64,000 nt of DNA from Paenarthrobacter nitroguajacolicus (GCF_007786235.1 NZ_VNFK01000001.1:186001-250000); one strand, 5' to 3'. Shown: positions 1 through 11,363, numbered from the stretch's first letter. Numbers and translations are program-made. Notes: generated by a model not told the origin, from the letters alone.

Positions 1-1988
<1,988 letters not shown>

Positions 1989-2211
1989 TTACCCGAGTAG
2001 ACCGTTTTGGCGGCCCTTCGTGTCCGGGATCACGTGTTCGTTACCCCGCCATGGTGATGAACGCCCGACGGCGGCCGGACAGCCGCTGCTGCCCGCCGCC
2101 GTCGGACCCTGGTTGTGGAGGGCCGGTTGCCGCAAGCTGGCTGCCGTGGCAAATATCTGGTCCCGGGCGCGTCAGCATCTCATTCACAGCGAAACCGAAC
2201 ATAGTGAAGTC

Positions 2212-2889
2212 ATGACCCGCATCATTCGACCAGCCTCCTTTGCTGCCTGGCTGACCGTCTCGACGGCCGGGATTCTCCTCGCGCTGACCGCTTGCGCTGT
2301 CCCGGCGCCGACACCCCGGGAGACCATCCCGCACGACGCCGACACTGGCCAGACGATTGCCGAAGCCCGCGAGGCAATCGACGCCGTCCCCGGAATCTCG
2401 GTGACCGGCTTCGCCGGAGGAGGTCCACCCAATGTGAAGGGCAACACCGGATACTCCGTAGAGTTAGCCATCGACACCGGTTACACCGTTCTTTACGGAG
2501 ATTTGCTGGTCGATTACATCGTCCGGAACGTTTGGTCTGTAGGCGAGGGCTACATGCCCAACACCCAGATTCAGATCAGCGCCCGAACCGCTGACGGGGA
2601 GCCGTTCTTCGACCTCACCACTGCAGGCGTGGGATCAGCCTGGATGGGCGGACAGCCCTCGGCTCCTTCGCAGCACAGCACCATCATTATCCCGCTCGCG
2701 CCGACGATCCCGAGGGCGAGCGCAATCTATCCCTGCTCTCACGGGACGGTTCATGGCCTGGCGACACACCCAAGCCCCTCCCTGACAGAGTCACGGTCAA
2801 AGACCACTGAGGGCCTGCACGTAGCTGATGTTCGGATGCCATACGGCGCTGTGACCTTCAGGTTGACCGCTGCCACGGGCCGTCACTGA
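2212..2889 (+). CDS. Putative lipoprotein, probable frameshift near its 3' end
   Basis: Secreted lipoprotein of unknown function. ATG 2212 starts MTRIIRPASF, followed by a hydrophobic stretch and the lipobox LTAC, so the mature protein should be lipid-anchored. The frame upstream to 1936 is open but has no signal peptide or RBS. The protein looks normal up to about base 2697. After that the open frame becomes S/T/R/H-rich and unlike a domain. The other plus frame reads DDPEGERNLSLLSRDGSWPG and stops at 2810 (TGA 2808-2810), which looks far more like real protein. A small indel at about 2698-2703 (GCGCC) would join them, giving an intact product of about 199 aa. Whether this is a mutation or a sequence error cannot be told here. 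Confidence 0.6.
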   Translation: MTRIIRPASFAAWLTVSTAGILLALTACAVPAPTPRETIPHDADTGQTIAEAREAIDAVPGISVTGFAGGGPPNVKGNTGYSVELAIDTGYTVLYGDLLVDYIVRNVWSVGEGYMPNTQIQISARTADGEPFFDLTTAGVGSAWMGGQPSAPSQHSTIIIPLAPTIPRASAIYPCSHGTVHGLATHPSPSLTESRSKTTEGLHVADVRMPYGAVTFRLTAATGRH

Positions 2890-3051
2890 GCTCGCCAAAG
2901 GAACCTCGTCACTTAACAAGGAAGTGACAGCAAATTATCACAAACTGTGAAACATCTCTTTACAAAGTTGTCATACGTTCGATACCTTCAATTCCGTCAG
3001 TCGGCGGTCGCCATCACTGGCCGCCTCACTCCCTCGATAGGTAGGAACAAC

Positions 3052-4053
3052 GTGACAAAAACCAAGACCCTGGCCACAAGCCTGCTGAGTCTGTCCGCTG
3101 CCGCAATCCTGGCGTTGGTTGGAACCACCAGCGCCAACGCGGCCCCCTCCAAGGACGCAGACACCAGCGGCGCAGCGGTCAGCAGCCACGTAGTGTCGGA
3201 CACCGGCGCTGCAGACTACTGGACGCCGGAACGCATGAAGACCGCGCAGTCCGGCGAGATCCTGGCCGCCAAGGCACTGGATCGCGGCAAGCTCCTCAAC
3301 CTCGGCAAAGCCCCGGTCGCCGAAGCCCCGGGCGCCATCAGCAGCATCGCCGGCCAGCAGGCCGCAACCGATTCCAAGACCATCGACCGCAAGGTCAACC
3401 AGAGCGAAACACCGGTCAAGCACATCGGCAAGATCTTCTTCACCCTGGGTGGCTCCAACTACGTCTGCTCCGGCAACTCCGTTACCGCGGCGAACAAGAG
3501 CACCGTTTCCACCGCCGGCCACTGCCTCAACGAAGGCCCGGGCGCCTACGCAACCAACTTCGTCTTCGTTCCGGCCTACCTCAACGGCGCAGCACCCTAC
3601 GGGAAGTGGACGGCAAAGGCGCTGTACGCCCCCACCCAGTGGGCCTCCAACGGCAACATGCAGTACGACACCGCCTTCGCCGTCATGAACACCCTCAACG
3701 GTCAGCGGCTCGCAGATGTTGTTGGTTCCTCCGGAGTCCAGTTCAACGCCGCCCGCGGCCTCAGCTACAAGGCCTTCGGCTACCCGGCCGGCTCGCCCTT
3801 CAACGGCGAATCGCTCAAGAGCTGCTCGGGCACCGCTACCAACGATCCCTACAACCCGCAGTTCAACAGCCAGGGCATCCCCTGCAACATGACCGGTGGT
3901 TCCTCGGGCGGTCCGTGGTTCATCGGCAACAGCTCCACCGGCTACCAGAACTCCGTCAACAGCTACGGCTACGGCAGCAACTCCACCAGCATGTACGGAC
4001 CGTACTGGGGCACCGTAATCCAGTCCACCTACAACACCGCGGCGGCTTCGTAA
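3052..4053 (+). CDS. Secreted trypsin-like (S1 family) serine protease
   Basis: Extracellular endopeptidase. GTG 3052 follows AGGTAGGA and begins a Sec signal peptide (MTKTKTLATS...SANA, cleavage near residue 30). The longer frame back to 2947 adds no signal-like sequence. A propeptide-like stretch of about 100 residues follows. The catalytic triad is visible: His157 in TAGHCL, Asp206 in QYDTAFAV and Ser285 in TGGSSGGPW. The 333 aa length suits V8/trypsin-like bacterial proteases with prosegments. The gene stands alone, with a strong hairpin after the stop. The last approximately 35 residues are G/S/Y/N-rich. The substrate is unknown. Confidence 0.9.
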   Translation: MTKTKTLATSLLSLSAAAILALVGTTSANAAPSKDADTSGAAVSSHVVSDTGAADYWTPERMKTAQSGEILAAKALDRGKLLNLGKAPVAEAPGAISSIAGQQAATDSKTIDRKVNQSETPVKHIGKIFFTLGGSNYVCSGNSVTAANKSTVSTAGHCLNEGPGAYATNFVFVPAYLNGAAPYGKWTAKALYAPTQWASNGNMQYDTAFAVMNTLNGQRLADVVGSSGVQFNAARGLSYKAFGYPAGSPFNGESLKSCSGTATNDPYNPQFNSQGIPCNMTGGSSGGPWFIGNSSTGYQNSVNSYGYGSNSTSMYGPYWGTVIQSTYNTAAAS

Positions 4054-4080
4054 CCGATGTAGCAAGTCCCTGTTAACGAC

Positions 4081-4117
4081 GACGGCGGCCGTCCCCTTCC
4101 GGGGGCGGCCGCCGTTT
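4081..4117. terminator. Bidirectional hairpin between protease and purH
   Basis: ACGGCGGCCGTCCCC, loop TTCC, then GGGGGCGGCCGCCGT followed by TTCC. This very GC-rich stem lies between two convergent stop codons (protease at 4053, purH at 4185) and probably terminates both. Confidence 0.75.
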
Positions 4118-4184
4118 CCGTTGTGGGCCCACGCCGCCCGGGTTCCCTGGCCGAAGCGCAGCGAGGTTAGGGCGGCGGTGGGGA

Positions 4185-5855
4185 CTAGTGGAAGAAGTGG
4201 CGTGCGCCGGTGAAGTACATCGTGATGCCGGCAGCGTTGGCTGCGGCGATGACTTCCTCGTCGCGGACCGAGCCACCCGGCTGGACCACGGCGCGGACAC
4301 CGGCGTCGATCAGGATCTGCAGGCCGTCAGCGAACGGGAAGAACGCGTCGGAGGCTGCAACCGCGCCGCGTGCGCGTTCCGGTGCGTCGCTCGCGTCGGC
4401 GTTGGACGCACCGCCGGCACCTTCGACGTCGGACTCCACCGTGACGCCCAGCGTGTTGGCGCGCTCCACGGCAAGGCGGCAGGAGTCCAGGCGGTTGACC
4501 TGGCCCATGCCGATGCCCACCGCGGCGCCGTGGTTGGCGATCAGGATGGCGTTGGACTTGGCAGCGCGGCAAGCGGTCCAGGCGAAAGCCAGGTCCGCGA
4601 GGGTTGCATCGTCCGCGGCTTCGCCGGCTGCGAGGGTCCAGTTGGCGGGGTTGTCGCCGTCGGCATCAACCTTGTCGGACATCTGGACCAGGACACCACC
4701 GGAAACCTGGCGCATTTCGGCCGGGTAGCGGCCGTAGCCTTCAGGCAGGGCGAGGAGGCGGATGTTCTTCTTCTTGGAGAGGATCTCCACGGCTTCCGGC
4801 TCGAAGTCCGGTGCGATGACAACCTCGGTGAAGATCCCGGCAACGGTCTGCGCCATTCCGGCGGTGACCGTACGGTTCGCGGCGATGACGCCACCGAAAG
4901 CTGAGACGGGGTCGCAGGCGTGGGCCTTGGCGTGGGCATCCGCAATGGGATCGGCGGCGTCGGCGGAACCGACAGCCACACCGCAGGGGTTGGCGTGCTT
5001 GATGATCGCGACTGCGGGCTCAGCGAAGTCGAACGCTGCGCGGAGGGCGGCATCGGCGTCGACGAAGTTGTTGTAGCTCATGGCTTTGCCGTGCAGCTGG
5101 TCAGCCTGGGCGATGCCAGCCGGAGCGGCCTTGTCCACGTAGAGCGCGGCCTGCTGGTGCGGGTTTTCGCCGTAGCGGAGGACCTCGGAACGCTCCAGGG
5201 CAAGTCCGGCGTACGCGGGCCAGTCGATGACGCCGTCGCCGTCTTCGTCCAGGAACTGGCTGGCAGTCCAGGTGGCTACAGCGTTGTCGTAGCTGGCCGT
5301 GTGCGCGAAGGCCTTGGCGGCCAGGCGGCGGCGGGTGTTCAGGTCGAAGCCGCCGTGGGCTGCGGCGTCCACAACTGCGCCGTAGAAGTGCGGGTCCGTG
5401 ACGATGGCGACGGCGGCGTGGTTCTTCGCGGCCGAACGCACCATGGCGGGGCCTCCGATGTCGATCTGCTCGACGACGTCGTCCTGCGCTGCACCGGATT
5501 TCACGGTTTCAACGAACGGGTACAGGTTCACCACCACGAGGTCGAAGGTTTCGATCTCCATGCCGGCAAGGGTGTCCATGTGCGCCGGAACGCGACGGTC
5601 GGCCAGGATGCCGCCGTGCACGCGCGGGTGCAGGGTCTTGACGCGGCCGTCCAGCATTTCCGGGGAGCCGGTGACTTCTTCGACTTCCTTGACCGGGATG
5701 CCTGCGGCGGCGATCTTCTTGGCGGTGGAGCCGGTGGAAACAATGGCGACGCCTGCTGCGTGCAGGCCCTTCGCGAGCTCCTCCAGTCCCGTCTTGTCGT
5801 AAACCGAGATCAGTGCACGGCGGATGGGAACACGGTCAAGCTGCGTCAAGCTCAC
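4185..5855 (-). CDS. purH: Bifunctional AICAR transformylase / IMP cyclohydrolase
   Basis: Last two steps of IMP synthesis: formylation of AICAR with 10-formyl-THF, then cyclisation to IMP. The 556 aa product has an N-terminal MGS-like domain ([36 protein letters not shown]) and a C-terminal AICARFT domain ([35 protein letters not shown]). Start chosen: GTG 5855-5853 ([13 protein letters not shown]), with GGAGAC about 8 bp upstream. The frame stays open far upstream, to 6863, only because the tandem repeat array has no stops in this frame, so that extension is not coding. purN lies 5.5 kb away and a repeat array plus other genes separate the two. Confidence 0.96.
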   Translation of the reverse strand: MSLTQLDRVPIRRALISVYDKTGLEELAKGLHAAGVAIVSTGSTAKKIAAAGIPVKEVEEVTGSPEMLDGRVKTLHPRVHGGILADRRVPAHMDTLAGMEIETFDLVVVNLYPFVETVKSGAAQDDVVEQIDIGGPAMVRSAAKNHAAVAIVTDPHFYGAVVDAAAHGGFDLNTRRRLAAKAFAHTASYDNAVATWTASQFLDEDGDGVIDWPAYAGLALERSEVLRYGENPHQQAALYVDKAAPAGIAQADQLHGKAMSYNNFVDADAALRAAFDFAEPAVAIIKHANPCGVAVGSADAADPIADAHAKAHACDPVSAFGGVIAANRTVTAGMAQTVAGIFTEVVIAPDFEPEAVEILSKKKNIRLLALPEGYGRYPAEMRQVSGGVLVQMSDKVDADGDNPANWTLAAGEAADDATLADLAFAWTACRAAKSNAILIANHGAAVGIGMGQVNRLDSCRLAVERANTLGVTVESDVEGAGGASNADASDAPERARGAVAASDAFFPFADGLQILIDAGVRAVVQPGGSVRDEEVIAAANAAGITMYFTGARHFFH

Positions 5856-5956
5856 AAAAGTCTCCGTCTTAGTTCGCGTAGATGTCGCGGGTGGTGGGGA
5901 TACGGAGAGTTTATCGTGTTTCGTTGGCACCCCGCTTTTGCGTCTTCGCTCCTGGA

Positions 5957-6902
5957 TTGCGGCACCCCGTTGCGGGGCCCGCTCCGCGCGCCATCGTTCC
6001 GACTTAGGACGCACACCAGGCCCCACACACTCGACACCCCCGTTGCGGGGCCCGCTCCGCGCGCCATCCATCCGACTTAGGACGCACACCCGGCCCCACA
6101 AACTCGGCCACCCCCGTTGCGGGGCCCGCTCCGCACGCCATTGTTCCGACTTGGGACGCACACCCGGCCCCACAAATTCGACACCCCGTTGCGGGGCCCG
6201 CTCCGCGCGCATCCATCCCACATGGGACGCACACCAGGCCCCACAAATTCGACACCCCCTTGCGGGGCCCGCTCCGCGCGCCATTGTTCCGACTTGGGAC
6301 GCACACCAGGCCCCACAAATTCGGCACCCCCGTTGCGGTGCCCGCTCTACACGCAATTGTTCCGACTTGGGACGCACACCAGGCCCCACACATTCGGCAC
6401 CCCCGTTGCGGGGCCCGCTCCGCACGCCATTCGTCCAACATGGGACGCATACCCGGCCCCACAAATTCGACACCCCGTTGCGGGGCCCGCTCCGCACGCC
6501 ATCCATCCCACATGGGACGCATACCCGGCCCCACAAATTCGACACCCCGTTGCGGGGCCCGCTCCGCACGCCATCCTTCCCACATGGGACGCACACCAGG
6601 CCCCTCACACTCGGCACCCCCTTGCGGGGCCCGCTCCGCACGCCATCCTTCCCACATGGGACACACACCAGGCCCCACACACTCGGCACCCCCTTGCGGG
6701 GCCCGCTCCGCACGCCATCCATCCGACTTAGGACGCACACCAGGCCCCACACACTCGGCACCCTCTTGCGGGGCCCGCTCCGCACGCCATCCTTCCCACA
6801 TGGGACGCGCACCCGGCCCCACAAACTCGACACCCCCGTTACGGGGCCCGCTCCGCACGCCATTGTTCCGACTTGGGCCGCACACCCGGCCCCACAAATT
6901 CA
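5957..6902 (-). repeat. Array of 13 tandem copies of a 72-73 bp unit
   Basis: Thirteen head-to-tail copies begin near 5961, 6034, 6107, 6181, 6251, 6324, 6397, 6470, 6541, 6612, 6685, 6757 and 6829. Each has a constant GTTGCGGGGCCCGCTCCGC block, a variable centre (CGACTTGGGACGC or CCACATGGGACGC) and a constant GGCCCCACAAATTC-like end. The GCGGGGCCCGC core is nearly self-complementary. There are no unique spacers, so it is not CRISPR. The array fills the whole gap between the DUF559 gene stop and the purH start. Point differences between copies suggest an old array with homogenised blocks. Strand is given as that of the flanking genes. Confidence 0.9.
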
Positions 6903-7829
6903 CGACGGCGGTCGCAGCCACCCGCGCGAACTCAGGGCATCCCTGATCTTCCGTTCGGAATGTGCCCAGCCAGCATTCATCTGGACCTGCGAGAACCTCA
7001 GCACGATCCACCCCATGGCTCGGAGCCGATCATCACGTTCAATGTCCTTACCCCATTGCACCGGGTCACTCCGATGATGATCACCCTCATATTCGAGAGC
7101 GATCTTGTACTCCTTGTACTGCAGGTCGGGCGTGGATATGTAGATTCCACGCTCGTCGAAGATCGGTTGGGTAACCGCCGGCTCCGGCAGACCGGCGTCG
7201 TCGATCATCACGCGCAAGCGGGACTCCTGCGGTGAGTCCACACCTGGGCGCAACAGCGGCAAGACCTCCCGTGCCATCCGGATTCCCTTAACCTTTGGGC
7301 GCCGATCAATGACTTCCTGGATGGCATCGATGGAAGCGAGCGGATTCTTCCGCGCCAGCAAGTAGTCGCCGGAGGCAACGAGGGAAGCCCGCCCCATGTG
7401 TCGCGCGAGATCCACCCACGTCCATTCCGGAGATGTCAGGTTGATGCCTTTGAAGACCCGGACATCCCTGGCCAGGAGTGGAGCCCGATGCCCAACCACT
7501 CCCCGACGTTTTACGCGGCCTATCTCCTGGCGTCGAGTGACATGGATCAGGCCATTGCGGCCTTCCTCTTCCAGATAAAGGGGCAGCGGAATGGACCACA
7601 GAAGCGCAGCGGTCACATGGCTCACGGCGCAACGTGGCGTCACTGAGGAGTGCAACCGGCCCAGCAACTCAAGGTCAGGCTCGCCGGTTCTTGTCACTCG
7701 TATGCCCCTGCTGGGCGTGATGAGGTCGCCGGTCTGAAGGCGCCATCGCGGGACTCCCGCGGCGTAGGCGTCTTTCACGAGGAAGCCACCGGGATCGAGG
7801 GAGGCTGGCAAGGGTGTCGGATTTCGCAT
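6900..7829 (-). CDS. AbiEi-like / DUF559 (Vsr-like nuclease fold) protein
   Basis: 309 aa, cytoplasmic. The N-terminal part (about 10-130) resembles the AbiEi-like antitoxin/winged-helix region found in front of many actinobacterial DUF559 proteins. The C-terminal part (about 200-305) is DUF559, a PD-(D/E)XK-type nuclease fold: DLQYKEYKIALEYEGDHH, then DDRLRAMGWIVLRF. The acidic and K/E residues in that block are candidate catalytic ones. Start ATG 7829, RBS GGGAGC. Its stop touches the repeat array, and a diverged copy of the repeat unit lies upstream (7915-7980), so the gene is bracketed by repeats. Family knowledge does not fix a function. Defence or DNA-repair roles are guesses. Confidence 0.8.
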   Translation of the reverse strand: MRNPTPLPASLDPGGFLVKDAYAAGVPRWRLQTGDLITPSRGIRVTRTGEPDLELLGRLHSSVTPRCAVSHVTAALLWSIPLPLYLEEEGRNGLIHVTRRQEIGRVKRRGVVGHRAPLLARDVRVFKGINLTSPEWTWVDLARHMGRASLVASGDYLLARKNPLASIDAIQEVIDRRPKVKGIRMAREVLPLLRPGVDSPQESRLRVMIDDAGLPEPAVTQPIFDERGIYISTPDLQYKEYKIALEYEGDHHRSDPVQWGKDIERDDRLRAMGWIVLRFSQVQMNAGWAHSERKIRDALSSRGWLRPPS

Positions 7830-7914
7830 TCAACCATGCTCCCGAAAAACGATATCCAACATTCAGTTATCCACAGATTCACCCACAGAGCGGAGGCGAC
7901 CCCTCCTCCACAGG

Positions 7915-7980
7915 GCGTTGTGAGGCCCGGTTTGCGCCCGATATCCCAACAATGGCACGCAAAGCTGGCCCCACAACGAC
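7915..7980 (-). repeat. Diverged single copy of the 72-73 bp repeat
   Basis: CGTTGTGAGGCCCGGTTTGC, then CCCAACAATGGCACGCAAAG, then CTGGCCCCACAA, aligns block by block with the array unit at 5957-6902 with many mismatches. It lies on the other side of the DUF559 gene, about 90 bp upstream of its start. Confidence 0.65.
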
Positions 7981-8004
7981 ACGCACGCAACATAGGGTTG
8001 AGCC

Positions 8005-8952
8005 ATGGAAGCGCCCAACAATGTAGTTCTTGTTGCCGATGTAGGGAAGAGCCGCTGCCGCGTGGAGTTGCGCAGCGGTGACGAGCTGCTGGGCGCCGCC
8101 GACCAGCACGGCTTCCCCGGAGTGCACGTGGACAACGGCCCCACCCTCGCGTTCGACCTCCTCCTTGAGACGGTCAGCTTGTTGCCGCCCGGGCTTCCGG
8201 TCAGCACCATGACCGGAATTGGCGCCGCCGTGGCCGGTGTTGAAGCGTCCGCCCAGAAGTCACAGGAACTCGCCACCATGTTGTCCCAGCGATTCAGCGT
8301 CCCCGCAGCCGTCCTGTCCGATGCCACAGCAGCCCAGCTCGGCGCTCTCCAGGGCGCACCCGGCACGACGTTGATCGTGGGCACCGGCGCCGTTGCCTTC
8401 CGCTTTGATGAAGCCGGGGTCCTGCACCGGGCCGACGGCTGGGGACCGTATCTGGGTGATCGCGGCAGCGGCCGGTGGATCGGTCAGCAAGGTCTTCAGT
8501 CAGTTCTGGAAGCGCACGACGGCGGCCCTGCCACGTCGTTGTCGGCCGCGGCAGGGGCGCTGGTCGAGTCGCCGGAACTCCTTCCGGGCTGGTTGGCCGA
8601 ACAGGAGAACCCCTACCGGGCGATGGCCCGCTTCGCGCCGCTGGTTCTGCAGGCAGCGGAGTCAGGTGACGCCGTCGCGCATGGCATCATCGGCGAGGCC
8701 TGCCGCATCCTGACCCGCACCGTGGAGCTCGCCTCCGGCGGGGAGGGCGCGTCGCGGCGGGTGGCGATGCTGGGCGGAGTGGTGGGATCGGAGTTCTTTG
8801 CCTCGCTCTTGCGGAAGTCCCTCGCTTCGGCTGGGATTGAGGTGGTGGCCCCGCTCGGCGATGGCTTGGACGGTGCTGCCCTCGCTGCGATGCGCCGCGG
8901 GCTCATCCAGGAAAGGTACATCCACCGTGACGGAACAAACTGGCCCGACTAG
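8005..8952 (+). CDS. BadF/BadG-type sugar kinase (N-acetylglucosamine/muramate kinase-like)
   Basis: 315 aa ASKHA-fold kinase. The phosphate-1 motif VLVADVGKSRCRVEL is at residues 8-22, a TGIGAAVAGV segment near 70-80, LIVGTGAVAFRF near 123-134 and GDRGSGRWIG near 151-160. The last is typical of the N-acetylglucosamine kinase branch of the BadF/BcrA family. It overlaps murQ by 26 bp and an MFS gene follows, so the likely substrate is an amino sugar such as GlcNAc or MurNAc from peptidoglycan turnover. Exact substrate is inference. Start ATG 8005. The same operon appears to continue to 11306. Confidence 0.85.
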   Translation: MEAPNNVVLVADVGKSRCRVELRSGDELLGAADQHGFPGVHVDNGPTLAFDLLLETVSLLPPGLPVSTMTGIGAAVAGVEASAQKSQELATMLSQRFSVPAAVLSDATAAQLGALQGAPGTTLIVGTGAVAFRFDEAGVLHRADGWGPYLGDRGSGRWIGQQGLQSVLEAHDGGPATSLSAAAGALVESPELLPGWLAEQENPYRAMARFAPLVLQAAESGDAVAHGIIGEACRILTRTVELASGGEGASRRVAMLGGVVGSEFFASLLRKSLASAGIEVVAPLGDGLDGAALAAMRRGLIQERYIHRDGTNWPD

Positions 8953-9886
8953 CCCCACGGACGCGGACAAGCTCGCGGGCCTGCGCACGGAACTTGCCGG
9001 ACTGCAGACAGAAGCCACAGCCGAGGGCCTTGACAACTTAGACATCCTGGGCACCGAGGAACTCGTCGCGGCCATGCTTGCCCACAGTTCAGGGGTACAC
9101 GCCGCCGTCCAGGCAGCCAGCCCCGCGATTGTTCAAACCGTCGACGCCGTTGCGGAGCGGCTTCAGCGCGGTGGCCGCCTGTTGTATGTGGGAGCCGGGA
9201 CGGCAGGGCGGCTGGGCGTGCTCGACGCCAGTGAGTGCCCGCCGACGTTCGGCACCCCGCCGGGACTCGTCGTCGGACTGATCGCCGGCGGTGTGCAGGC
9301 GATCCAGAAACCGGTGGAGTACGCCGAGGACAACGCCACTGCCGGGGCACGCGACCTGCACGATATCAACGTGACCGAAGCGGACGCCGTCGTGGGTATT
9401 ACTGCCTCGGGGCGGACGCCGTACGTCATTGGGGCGCTGGAGGAAGCCCGGAAGCGGGGTGCGTTCACGGCGTCGCTGGCCTGCAACAAGGGCTCGGCCG
9501 TGAGTCATGTGGCGGATGCAGCGATCGAGGTTGAGGTGGGTCCGGAGTTCATCGCGGGCTCCACCAGACTGAATTCAGGCACGGCCCAGAAACTCGTCCT
9601 CAACATGATCAGCACCTTGGTGATGGTGAAGCTCGGCAAGACCTACGGGAACCTCATGGTGGACCTGCGGGCGACGAACGAGAAACTGCTGGCCCGTTCG
9701 CAGAGGACCGTGCAGCATGCAACCGGCGTTTCTGCCCAGGAAGCAGCAACCGCCCTGGACTCGGTTGGAGGTTCGGTGAAGGCGGCCATTTTGGTACTGC
9801 TGACGGGCATCGATGCCGGCCAGGCCAAGAGTGCCCTGGAAGAAGCCGGCGGTTTCCTGCGCAGGGCCATCGAGAACCAGAAGTAA
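8927..9886 (+). CDS. murQ: N-acetylmuramic acid 6-phosphate etherase
   Basis: Cleaves the lactyl ether of MurNAc-6-phosphate to GlcNAc-6-phosphate and D-lactate, a peptidoglycan recycling step. GTG 8927 starts MTEQTGPTSP. The 319 aa SIS-domain protein shows family signatures: GGRLLYVGAGTAGRLGVLDA, then CPPTFGTPPG, GITASGRTPYVIGAL and GSTRLNSGTAQK. Its start lies inside the kinase gene (26 bp overlap), which suggests translational coupling. In other bacteria MurQ acts on sugar phosphorylated by a PTS or by a MurNAc kinase. The preceding kinase would fit that job. Confidence 0.95.
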   Translation: MTEQTGPTSPTDADKLAGLRTELAGLQTEATAEGLDNLDILGTEELVAAMLAHSSGVHAAVQAASPAIVQTVDAVAERLQRGGRLLYVGAGTAGRLGVLDASECPPTFGTPPGLVVGLIAGGVQAIQKPVEYAEDNATAGARDLHDINVTEADAVVGITASGRTPYVIGALEEARKRGAFTASLACNKGSAVSHVADAAIEVEVGPEFIAGSTRLNSGTAQKLVLNMISTLVMVKLGKTYGNLMVDLRATNEKLLARSQRTVQHATGVSAQEAATALDSVGGSVKAAILVLLTGIDAGQAKSALEEAGGFLRRAIENQK

Positions 9887-9953
9887 CCCGAACGGCGGTA
9901 CCGGCGGCTTCGAGTACTGTGCCCAGCGCATAAAGTTGCATGCAGGAGGGCAA

Positions 9954-11306
9954 ATGAATACATATACAGCCGTGCCCAGCGGCGAGCAAGTTGTGCAGGA
10001 ACTGCCGTGGCGTTGGAAGGTCCAAGGCAGGATCTTCCTGATCGGCGGGCTCGGATTCATGTTCGACGCCTGGGATGTCACGCTCAACGGCATCCTCATT
10101 CCGCTGCTGTCCAAGCACTGGTCCCTGCAGCCCGCTGACGCCGCTTGGATCGGCACGGCCAACCTGATCGGCATGGCCGTGGGTGCGTTCGCGTGGGGCA
10201 CCATCGCCGACACCATCGGGCGCAAGAAGGCGTTCACTGCCACCCTCCTCATCTTCAGCATCTTCACGGTCATGGGCGCCTTCGCCCCGGACATTGTGTG
10301 GTTCTGCATCTTCCGCTTCATGGCCGGCTTCGGCCTGGGCGGCTGCATCCCCGTGGACTACGCCTTGGTGGGTGAGTTCACGCCCCGCAAGCAACGGGGC
10401 AAGGTGCTCACTGCCATGGACGGCTGGTGGCCCATTGGTGCAGCGCTGTGTGGTTTCATCTCAGCTGGGCTTGTTGCTGCCTTCGGCGACTGGCGGCTCA
10501 CCATGCTCATCATGGTGCTGCCGGCGCTGCTGGTGTTCTGGGTTCGTCGTTCGGTTCCGGAGTCGCCGCTGTTCCTGATTCGGGCGGGTCGCCGGGCGGA
10601 GGCCGCTGCGGTGATCGATGGCTTGGTGGAGGCGACCGGTGCCGAGCCCCGGGCATACAGCCTCCCCGAACCGCAGGCCGCTCCGCGTCTCTCGCCCGGC
10701 AGCGCGTGGACGCAGTTGCGCAATATCTGGACGTTCAACTGGAAGATCACCACCGCTGCCTGGGCCCTGTTCTTCAGCATCCTGTTGGTCTACTACTTGT
10801 CACTGACGTGGATGCCCCGGATCCTCATCGGTGCTGGTTTCGAGGAGTACAAGGCGTTTGTCACGACGGCGAGCATGGCCGCCGTCGGACTTCTGGGCGT
10901 GGTGGTCGCAGCGCTGCTGGTGGAGCGAGTGGGCCGCAAGTGGATCCTTGCTGTCACCGGTCCGTTGTCTGCGCTGACGCTGGTGATCGTGGCCTTCGTG
11001 GTGGACATTCCCTCAGCCGCGGTGTTCTGGCTGCTGGTGTTCGGCTTCGTGGTCCAGGTGGCCATCCCTGTCCTGTACGCCTATGTGTCCGAGCTGTATC
11101 CGACGGAACTCCGTGGATCGGGCTTCGGCTGGGCATCGACGTTCTCCCGCATCGGCGCAGGCTTCGGGCCCCTGGTGTTTGCCTCATTCTTCTGGCCGGA
11201 GTTCGGGCTGGCGCAGTCGTTCGCGATGGCCGGTGGCCTGGTGCTGCTGTCCGTGCTGTGGATGGCGTTCTTCGCCCCGGAGACCAAGCAGCGCGAACTC
11301 TCCTAA
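9954..11306 (+). CDS. MFS sugar/acid transporter (SP-like), putative amino-sugar importer
   Basis: 450 aa, 12 predicted membrane segments, cytoplasmic membrane. ATG 9954 follows GCAGGAGGG. Signatures: RTFGRKK-type loop between TM2 and TM3 (ADTIGRKKAF), FGLGGCIPVDYALVGEFTP (TM4-5) and ELYPTELRGSGFG (TM10-11), all typical of the sugar porter/aromatic acid family. It lies 67 bp after murQ, so the three genes likely import and process a cell-wall sugar. Substrate is not shown by the sequence. A 42-bp perfect palindrome ends the operon. Confidence 0.85.
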   Translation: MNTYTAVPSGEQVVQELPWRWKVQGRIFLIGGLGFMFDAWDVTLNGILIPLLSKHWSLQPADAAWIGTANLIGMAVGAFAWGTIADTIGRKKAFTATLLIFSIFTVMGAFAPDIVWFCIFRFMAGFGLGGCIPVDYALVGEFTPRKQRGKVLTAMDGWWPIGAALCGFISAGLVAAFGDWRLTMLIMVLPALLVFWVRRSVPESPLFLIRAGRRAEAAAVIDGLVEATGAEPRAYSLPEPQAAPRLSPGSAWTQLRNIWTFNWKITTAAWALFFSILLVYYLSLTWMPRILIGAGFEEYKAFVTTASMAAVGLLGVVVAALLVERVGRKWILAVTGPLSALTLVIVAFVVDIPSAAVFWLLVFGFVVQVAIPVLYAYVSELYPTELRGSGFGWASTFSRIGAGFGPLVFASFFWPEFGLAQSFAMAGGLVLLSVLWMAFFAPETKQRELS

Positions 11307-11318
11307 CCCAACTGACTG

Positions 11319-11360
11319 GCATTTGTGGTTGTTCCCAGCCCTGGGAACAACCACAAATGC
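11319..11360. terminator. Perfect 42-bp palindrome, bidirectional terminator-like
   Basis: Arm GCATTTGTGGTTGTTCCCAG (11319-11338), 2-nt loop CC, and the exact reverse complement (11341-11360). It sits between the convergent stops of the MFS gene (11306) and purN (11364). There is no T-run, but a 20-bp stem could stop both transcripts or protect mRNA ends. Confidence 0.75.
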
Positions 11361-11363
11361 GAG

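Noticed and set aside
2971..4065. 364-codon minus-strand frame over the protease gene
   Set aside because: Gly/Val/Ala-rich shadow. The plus strand has signal peptide and catalytic triad.
5856..6863. N-terminal extension of purH by about 336 residues
   Set aside because: The frame is open only because the 72-73 bp repeat lacks stops. The translation is repetitive and PurH homology starts after GTG 5855.
5957..6902. CRISPR array
   Set aside because: Copies are contiguous and similar along their whole length, with no unique spacers and no cas genes.
7867..7875. Perfect DnaA box TTATCCACA, possible replication origin
   Set aside because: A single box plus two poor relatives (CACCCACAG, CTCCACAGG). 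No dnaA, dnaN or AT-rich unwinding region nearby.
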